This document shows, piece after piece, positions 6,562-10,877 of a stretch of DNA of 10,877 nt (position 1 is the stretch's first letter; every line of letters begins with the position of its first letter). The notes below the pieces were generated by a model. The model was not told the origin of the DNA. It was given only the letters and a program-made list of their open reading frames with translations, and did not search any database. Source of the DNA: Dehalococcoidia bacterium (lineage in GTDB: Bacteria > Chloroflexota > Dehalococcoidia > Dehalococcoidales > Fen-1064); assembly GCA_030691775.1 (NCBI GenBank), contig JAUYDN010000220.1, positions 1 through 10,877 on the forward strand, given 5' to 3'. A program made the translations under genes and the position numbers.

Positions 6562-7434
6562 ATGTACACGGGACCCTGGATAAAGATGCGCAAGACCCCT
6601 GAATCGTCAGAACGGCAGAGAGAAGGACCCATTGTCACATTAATGCATGATGACGCGGTTACCCGCGAGCTTGGCTTTATGGGGGGATTTGTTGGCGGTC
6701 CCAGTCTCGAGGGGGTAATGGCGGCGGCTATTCCTGCCAGCTTCGGGCACCACTGGTACGAAGGTGGCGCGCACAGCGTACGGATTTTTCGCCCCGTCTA
6801 CGCTGAGGAAGAGGTGCGCGTTGCTTGGGACGAAATCAAGCCCGACCCCGGTGACAAACGGAAAATACAGTACCGGCTGGAGAAGAAGAACGGGGAACGC
6901 GTTGCGGCAGGGTGGGCGGCTCTGGGTCAATCCGTTGAAAAACTCGCCGCTCCATGGGAACGGGATGTTTCAAGCGCAGGGGAAACGGGTGATGACGTCC
7001 TGCCAGAAATACCCATCGGCGCAAAATACGCCCCCCTTGAACAGACAGCCTCCAGGGAGATGGTCGATGACTTGCTGGACCGCGTACAGGATACGAACTG
7101 GTGGTACCGCATTGCTTCACCCTGGGGCGCCCCGTTGATTCCGCCTTACTTTTTCGGCACTATGATTCTCCGCTATACCGTGGAGAGTGATAAGGACCGC
7201 AGGATGATGGATGATACTCTGCCGCTCTGGATGTACGCCGGGCTCGATATCATGGTTTACCGGCCGGCGTTTATCGGCCAGCCCTACCGTTTCGAAGGAC
7301 ACGTCTGCCAGAAGGGACGGACGGCACGCTCGGTCTACGTTGTCCGTGAATGTAACATCAGCGGTGCCGATAATACGCCGGTAGCCCGTGCCCGTTTCCG
7401 CGGTACCTTGCTTCAACTCCCGCAAAAAGTTTGA
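6562..7434 (+). CDS. Double-hotdog MaoC-like protein (putative acyl-CoA hydratase/thioesterase)
   Basis: A 290-residue protein with two segments resembling hotdog folds, as in tandem MaoC-like dehydratases. The first (about 25-125) has HDDAVTRELGFMGGFVGG (29-46), like the MaoC pattern H.D...A...GF.G...G. It continues with a long helix (SLEGVMAAAIPASFG), then VRIFRPVYAEEEVRVAWDEI and a closing strand AAGWAALGQSV. The second (about 195-285) lacks a clear active-site helix motif but has the strand set LDIMVYRPAFIGQPYRFEGHV, ARSVYVVREC and ARARFRGTLLQL. Members of the superfamily hydrate enoyl-CoA, dehydrate hydroxyacyl-CoA or hydrolyse acyl-CoA. The usual second catalytic His position (HG after GF.G) reads GG here, so standard R-hydratase chemistry is uncertain. 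It sits 46 bases before the fused CoA-transferase, which supports an acyl-CoA role. Family moderately sure, reaction unknown. Confidence 0.65.
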   Translation: MYTGPWIKMRKTPESSERQREGPIVTLMHDDAVTRELGFMGGFVGGPSLEGVMAAAIPASFGHHWYEGGAHSVRIFRPVYAEEEVRVAWDEIKPDPGDKRKIQYRLEKKNGERVAAGWAALGQSVEKLAAPWERDVSSAGETGDDVLPEIPIGAKYAPLEQTASREMVDDLLDRVQDTNWWYRIASPWGAPLIPPYFFGTMILRYTVESDKDRRMMDDTLPLWMYAGLDIMVYRPAFIGQPYRFEGHVCQKGRTARSVYVVRECNISGADNTPVARARFRGTLLQLPQKV

Positions 7435-7480
7435 CAACCAGTCGAGATGACGTTCGATATGCTTCCGGAGGTGACAACTT

Positions 7481-9985
7481 ATGCCTGATTATCCCTTGAG
7501 CGGTGTGCGTGTGGTCGACCTGACGCACTACATCGCCGGTCCGTATTGCACCAAGCTATTCGCCGACCTGGGTGCGGACGTAATCAAGATTGAGAAACCT
7601 GACCGTGGCGATGGCGCCAGGTGGCTCCGGCCTTTTATCGGCGATGAGCCGCACCCGGAAAAGAGCGCCCTCTTTTTATATCTGAACACGAACAAACGCA
7701 GTGTCATCCTCGACCTGAAAACAAAAGAGGGTATTGACACAGTCAAAGAAATGGCGCGCAAAGCGGATATCCTGGTGGAGAATTTCCGCCCTGGGGTAAT
7801 GGCGCAACTGGGCATCAGCTACCCCGTGCTGGAGAGAATCAACCCTCGCCTGGTGATGACTTCCATCTCCAATTTTGGCAGCGAGGGACCTTACCGTGAT
7901 TGGAAAGCCACGGAATTAACCCTCAATGCGCTTAGCGGGATGATGTTCATGACGGGTGAGGCAGACCGGGAGCCGGTGAAACTCGCCCTGTCACAGGTGC
8001 AGTATTCCGCCGGGGTTGCCGCCGCCATTGCCACGCTTGCCGCCCACCGTTACCAGCGACTGACGGGTTACGGTCAGCACATCGATGTCTCCACGCTGGA
8101 ACCGTTTTTCAACATGCTCCACCAGCAGACCGGCAGGTATGCTTACCAAGGGGCAGTCCAGGAGCGTGGGCTCATTGAAAAATTCCCCTGGATTTTCCAG
8201 ACAAAAGACGGCTGGGTACATGCGTCCCGGCTCCAGGTGGTTCTCTTGGCGGCGTATATCAGCCAGTCAGTCCCGGAGTTGAAAAGTTTCGAAGCAATGA
8301 ACCCGATGGCGTTAAACGGGAACTGGCGTGCGCTGGGTGATGCGATGAAGCCCTGGTTCACGGCACGCACCCGTATGGAAGCCACCAATGAGCTTCAACT
8401 ACAGGGAATAAATGCGTCACCGGTCTATAACGAAGCCGACCTCATTAGCTCACCACAGCTTTCCGCCAGGGATTTCTTTATCCAGGTAGAACATCCCGTT
8501 GCCGGCAGGGGGACTTATCCGGGCAGGTACTTCCTCTGTGACCAGATTCCCATAAAACCAGCACAGCCGGCGCCGCTGTTCGGTCAGCATACAAATGAAG
8601 TGTTAAATGAATTGAAACAAACTGGTACTAACACGGCCGCTAGTTCAAAAGTTGTGAGCGAGGAGCCATCCCATGACCCCAGGACTTTACCCCTGGAGGG
8701 TATCAGGATTCTATCGGTCGAGCACTGGGCGGCACTACCCCATGCCACCAAATACCTGGCGAGTCTTGGCGCCGAAATTATCGTTGTGGAATCACCTGCC
8801 CGCCAGCAGGGTGACCCGAAACAGAGGGTCGCCGAGTTCACCGGCGGTCTGTATGCAGAAAGTCACCGTGCCAAACTCGGCATCACCATCGACCTCTCCA
8901 AGCCGGAAGGAGTGGAGCTGTTCAAGCGCCTGGTAATGATAAGCGATGCCGTGGTGGATAATTTCACGCCGCGGGTGATGAAAAACCTGGGTATAGATTA
9001 TGAATCATTGCGCAAAGTGCGACCTGACGTTATTACTCTGAGCATCAGCGGTTATGGCCGTAGAGGACCGTGGCGTCTATACCGCGGTTATTCTATCACC
9101 GCGGAAGCTACCAGCGGTCTGGCTAACCTGACCGGTTACGCGGATAGCACCGCCGTCAGACCCGGAGGAACGCCGCCGGGTGATATCATCCCGGCACTGC
9201 ATTCTACGTTTGCTTTGCTTGCCGCTCTGGAATACAGGAGGCGGACGGGTAAAGGCGCCGATATCGATATTTCGATGACCGAGCCGATTACCTGCCAGCT
9301 GGGGGAAGCGATTGTGAACTATTCGCTGACCGGACGTGCCGGTGCGAGAATGGGTAACCGCGATGCTAACATCGCACCGAGCGGCTGTTACCCTTGCGCC
9401 GGTGAGGATAGCTGGGTGACAATCGCTGTCTACGACCAGGCGCAATGGAAAGCGCTCGTCAAGCTTATGGGCAGTCCCGCCTGGGCAAAAGGAAGAAAGT
9501 ATAATACAGCAAAGGCAAGGTTGGAACGCCAGGATGAAATCGATGGACACATATCAAGCTGGACGCGCAATCAGGACAAGATGGAAGTAATGCGTTTGTG
9601 TCAGCAGGCGGGCATTCCCGCGGGGGCTGTTCTGCATATCCGGGAGCTATTCACTAACGAGCAGAACCTTTACCGGGGTAGTTTTGAAGTAGTAAACCTA
9701 CCGCCACCTCCGGTCGGACCGGGGCACCGGGTGCACCTTTCACCACCCTGGAGATTGTCCAGAACAGCTTCCAACACCATTCGTCCGCCGCGGATTGAAC
9801 TCGGTGTGGATAATGACTACGTATTCCGTAACCTGTTGGGATTAAAGGATAATGAACTGGTCGCGTTGGAAGCTAAAGGTGTAATCAGTACGACTCCCAC
9901 CGTAGAGCCGCCGGACATGAGCGCCGTTCGTAGCCTGCAGATGACCCGTGAAGAAAATTACCTTGATGTCATTGGATTACGATAG
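7481..9985 (+). CDS. Fused tandem CaiB/BaiF CoA-transferase (two domains)
   Basis: This 834-residue protein is about twice the usual 380-450 of class III CoA-transferases and contains two complete CaiB/BaiF domains. Domain 1 (about 5-375) opens LSGVRVVDLTHYIAGP and LFADLGADVIKIEKP, and ends LFGQHTNEVLNEL. A low-complexity linker (about 376-401) follows. Domain 2 (about 403-800) opens LPLEGIRILSVEHWAA and LASLGAEIIVVESP, and ends NDYVFRNLLGL. By alignment with the family pattern, the catalytic Asp is present in domain 2 (D568 in PPGDIIPAL). In domain 1 the same place holds Gln (Q174 in SQVQYSAG). Because these enzymes work as interlocked dimers, the fusion probably folds as a built-in dimer with one active and one inactive site. 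The DMSP enzyme DddD is a known example of such a two-domain transferase of similar size, but nothing here shows DMSP as substrate. The start is secure: ggaggtga (7467-7474) lies 6 bases before the ATG. Confidence 0.93.
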   Translation: MPDYPLSGVRVVDLTHYIAGPYCTKLFADLGADVIKIEKPDRGDGARWLRPFIGDEPHPEKSALFLYLNTNKRSVILDLKTKEGIDTVKEMARKADILVENFRPGVMAQLGISYPVLERINPRLVMTSISNFGSEGPYRDWKATELTLNALSGMMFMTGEADREPVKLALSQVQYSAGVAAAIATLAAHRYQRLTGYGQHIDVSTLEPFFNMLHQQTGRYAYQGAVQERGLIEKFPWIFQTKDGWVHASRLQVVLLAAYISQSVPELKSFEAMNPMALNGNWRALGDAMKPWFTARTRMEATNELQLQGINASPVYNEADLISSPQLSARDFFIQVEHPVAGRGTYPGRYFLCDQIPIKPAQPAPLFGQHTNEVLNELKQTGTNTAASSKVVSEEPSHDPRTLPLEGIRILSVEHWAALPHATKYLASLGAEIIVVESPARQQGDPKQRVAEFTGGLYAESHRAKLGITIDLSKPEGVELFKRLVMISDAVVDNFTPRVMKNLGIDYESLRKVRPDVITLSISGYGRRGPWRLYRGYSITAEATSGLANLTGYADSTAVRPGGTPPGDIIPALHSTFALLAALEYRRRTGKGADIDISMTEPITCQLGEAIVNYSLTGRAGARMGNRDANIAPSGCYPCAGEDSWVTIAVYDQAQWKALVKLMGSPAWAKGRKYNTAKARLERQDEIDGHISSWTRNQDKMEVMRLCQQAGIPAGAVLHIRELFTNEQNLYRGSFEVVNLPPPPVGPGHRVHLSPPWRLSRTASNTIRPPRIELGVDNDYVFRNLLGLKDNELVALEAKGVISTTPTVEPPDMSAVRSLQMTREENYLDVIGLR

Positions 9986-10036
9986 TTTAGTGTTCCCCCT
10001 CAGCACACGGTTATTATTGAAAGGAGCGAGTCACCC

Positions 10037-10877
10037 ATGCCAAATGCGATGTTCGAAGAACTCAAGGCAATTGCCGGCTGGACTGATGAAGATACCCGGG
10101 ATGTCACCATCGCCGGCCGTGACCCGGTACTGCCCACCCGCTTCCTGGTGGGAGAGGTTGCCGCGGGGGTGCATGCCGCCTGTGGATTAGCCGCGGCACG
10201 GCTCTGGGAACTGGGCACGGGAAGGCGGCAACGGGTGACAGTCGATGTGCGTCCAGCCGCGGCTACGATGCGAAGCTTTTTTTACCTCCAGTTACCGGGT
10301 GGTATGGACTTGATGACTCAAGCATCGATGCTGGGTGGTTTTTATACCACACGTGACGACCGGTGGTTTTTCGTCCACCCCGGTTTTCCCCACCTGCGGG
10401 CTGGAGTACTTAAAGTGCTCGGTTGCGAAGATAATCCCGAGTCCTGTGGCGCTGCGGTGCGTACCCGTGATTCGGTTGAACTGGAAGAGACATTCGCGGA
10501 GCACGGACTTTGTGGAGCAATTGTCCGGAGTGCTAAAGAATGGTCTGAGCATCCGCAAGGGCAAACACTCTCCCGCTTGCCGGTGGTCGAGATTCTAAAG
10601 CTCGGTGAGAGTCCTCCGGAACCACTGCCTAGTGGAGACCGCCCGGCATCCGGTGTCCGCTGTCTTGACCTGACACGGGTTCTCGCCGGGCCGACATGTG
10701 CCCGTACGCTCGCAGAACACGGCGCCGATGTTCTCAAAGTCAGTGCTGAGCACCTGCCTACCTCGGCTTCCTTCGATGTCGATACCGGGCACGGCAAACG
10801 TGCGGCATTTATCGACCTGCGCTCCGAAAAGGACACGGACAAGCTCTGGAAACTTACCGAGCAGGCGGATGTTTTCT
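10037..10877 (+). CDS. CaiB/BaiF-family CoA-transferase, unusual domain order, cut by window end
   Basis: The frame is open from ATG 10037 to the window end (280 residues seen). Residues about 35-195 resemble the middle and C-terminal part of a CaiB protein: VGEVAAGVHAACGLAAARL with TGRRQRVTVDVR (61-72), then FYTTRDDRWFFVHPGFP (102-118), HGLCGAIV and EWSEHPQGQTLSRLPVVEI. A second, N-terminal-type segment then starts at GVRCLDLTRVLAGPTCARTL (206-225), with HGADVLKV and DTGHGKRAAFIDL (249-261). So a C-half-like segment precedes a new N-terminal domain, whose catalytic region lies beyond the window. In the first segment Glu (E40) stands where active members have Asp. I recognise this order from a class of CoA-transferases of roughly 450-500 residues. 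aaggag (10021-10026) serves as ribosome site, 10 bases upstream. It follows the fused transferase by 51 bases without a terminator. Confidence 0.85.
   Translation, partial: MPNAMFEELKAIAGWTDEDTRDVTIAGRDPVLPTRFLVGEVAAGVHAACGLAAARLWELGTGRRQRVTVDVRPAAATMRSFFYLQLPGGMDLMTQASMLGGFYTTRDDRWFFVHPGFPHLRAGVLKVLGCEDNPESCGAAVRTRDSVELEETFAEHGLCGAIVRSAKEWSEHPQGQTLSRLPVVEILKLGESPPEPLPSGDRPASGVRCLDLTRVLAGPTCARTLAEHGADVLKVSAEHLPTSASFDVDTGHGKRAAFIDLRSEKDTDKLWKLTEQADVF

Noticed and set aside
9077..9550. Minus-strand ORF of 157 codons inside the fused CoA-transferase
   Set aside because: It is a shadow of a strongly conserved plus-strand coding region and shows no domain of its own.
10342..10842. Minus-strand ORF of 166 codons near the window end
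   Set aside because: It lies opposite a clear CaiB/BaiF-family frame and is rich in Ser/Arg/Pro as expected for an antisense shadow.

Overview
The window reads like a piece of a bacterial, probably Chloroflexota (Dehalococcoidia- or SAR202-like), genome recovered as a metagenome contig. This is an inference. It rests on several class III (CaiB/BaiF) CoA-transferase genes beside an oligopeptide-type ABC transporter, on a lipoprotein-type solute-binding protein, and on short palindromic intergenic repeats of a kind I associate with those genomes. Every gene I can support lies on the + strand.

Layout. Positions 1-375 hold no gene and consist of stacked inverted-repeat modules. A CaiB/BaiF CoA-transferase follows (407-1617). 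It is broken by what looks like a single missing base immediately after the predicted catalytic Asp codon. A small orphan RCK_C/TrkA-C domain ORF (1634-1849) comes next, then a consensus promoter (1833-1862) driving a CAU-anticodon tRNA (1874-1945). Immediately after the tRNA is a remnant of a tyrosine-recombinase N-terminal domain with an in-frame TAG and no catalytic domain (1988-2338). This is the signature of an old integration at the tRNA. About 250 bases without a recognisable gene separate it from the next block.

The second block looks like one transcription unit: DppB-type permease (2586-3548), DppC-type permease (3562-4527), family-5 solute-binding lipoprotein (4624-6450), a strong 12-bp hairpin (6488-6528), a double-hotdog MaoC-like protein (6562-7434), an 834-residue protein made of two fused CaiB/BaiF domains (7481-9985), and a further CaiB/BaiF-family protein of unusual domain order that runs off the window end (10037-10877). 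No ATPase gene for the transporter lies in the window.

How they may work together (inference): the transporter brings in an organic solute, a class III CoA-transferase activates it by moving CoA from an acyl-CoA donor, and the hotdog protein acts on the acyl-CoA as a hydratase, dehydratase or thioesterase. The most interesting feature is the architecture of the transferases. The fused protein keeps the catalytic Asp only in its second domain (D568), with Gln (Q174) at the matching place in the first. The following protein carries Glu (E40) at the equivalent site of its N-terminal partial domain. This suggests a family of built-in pseudo-heterodimers with one live active site each.
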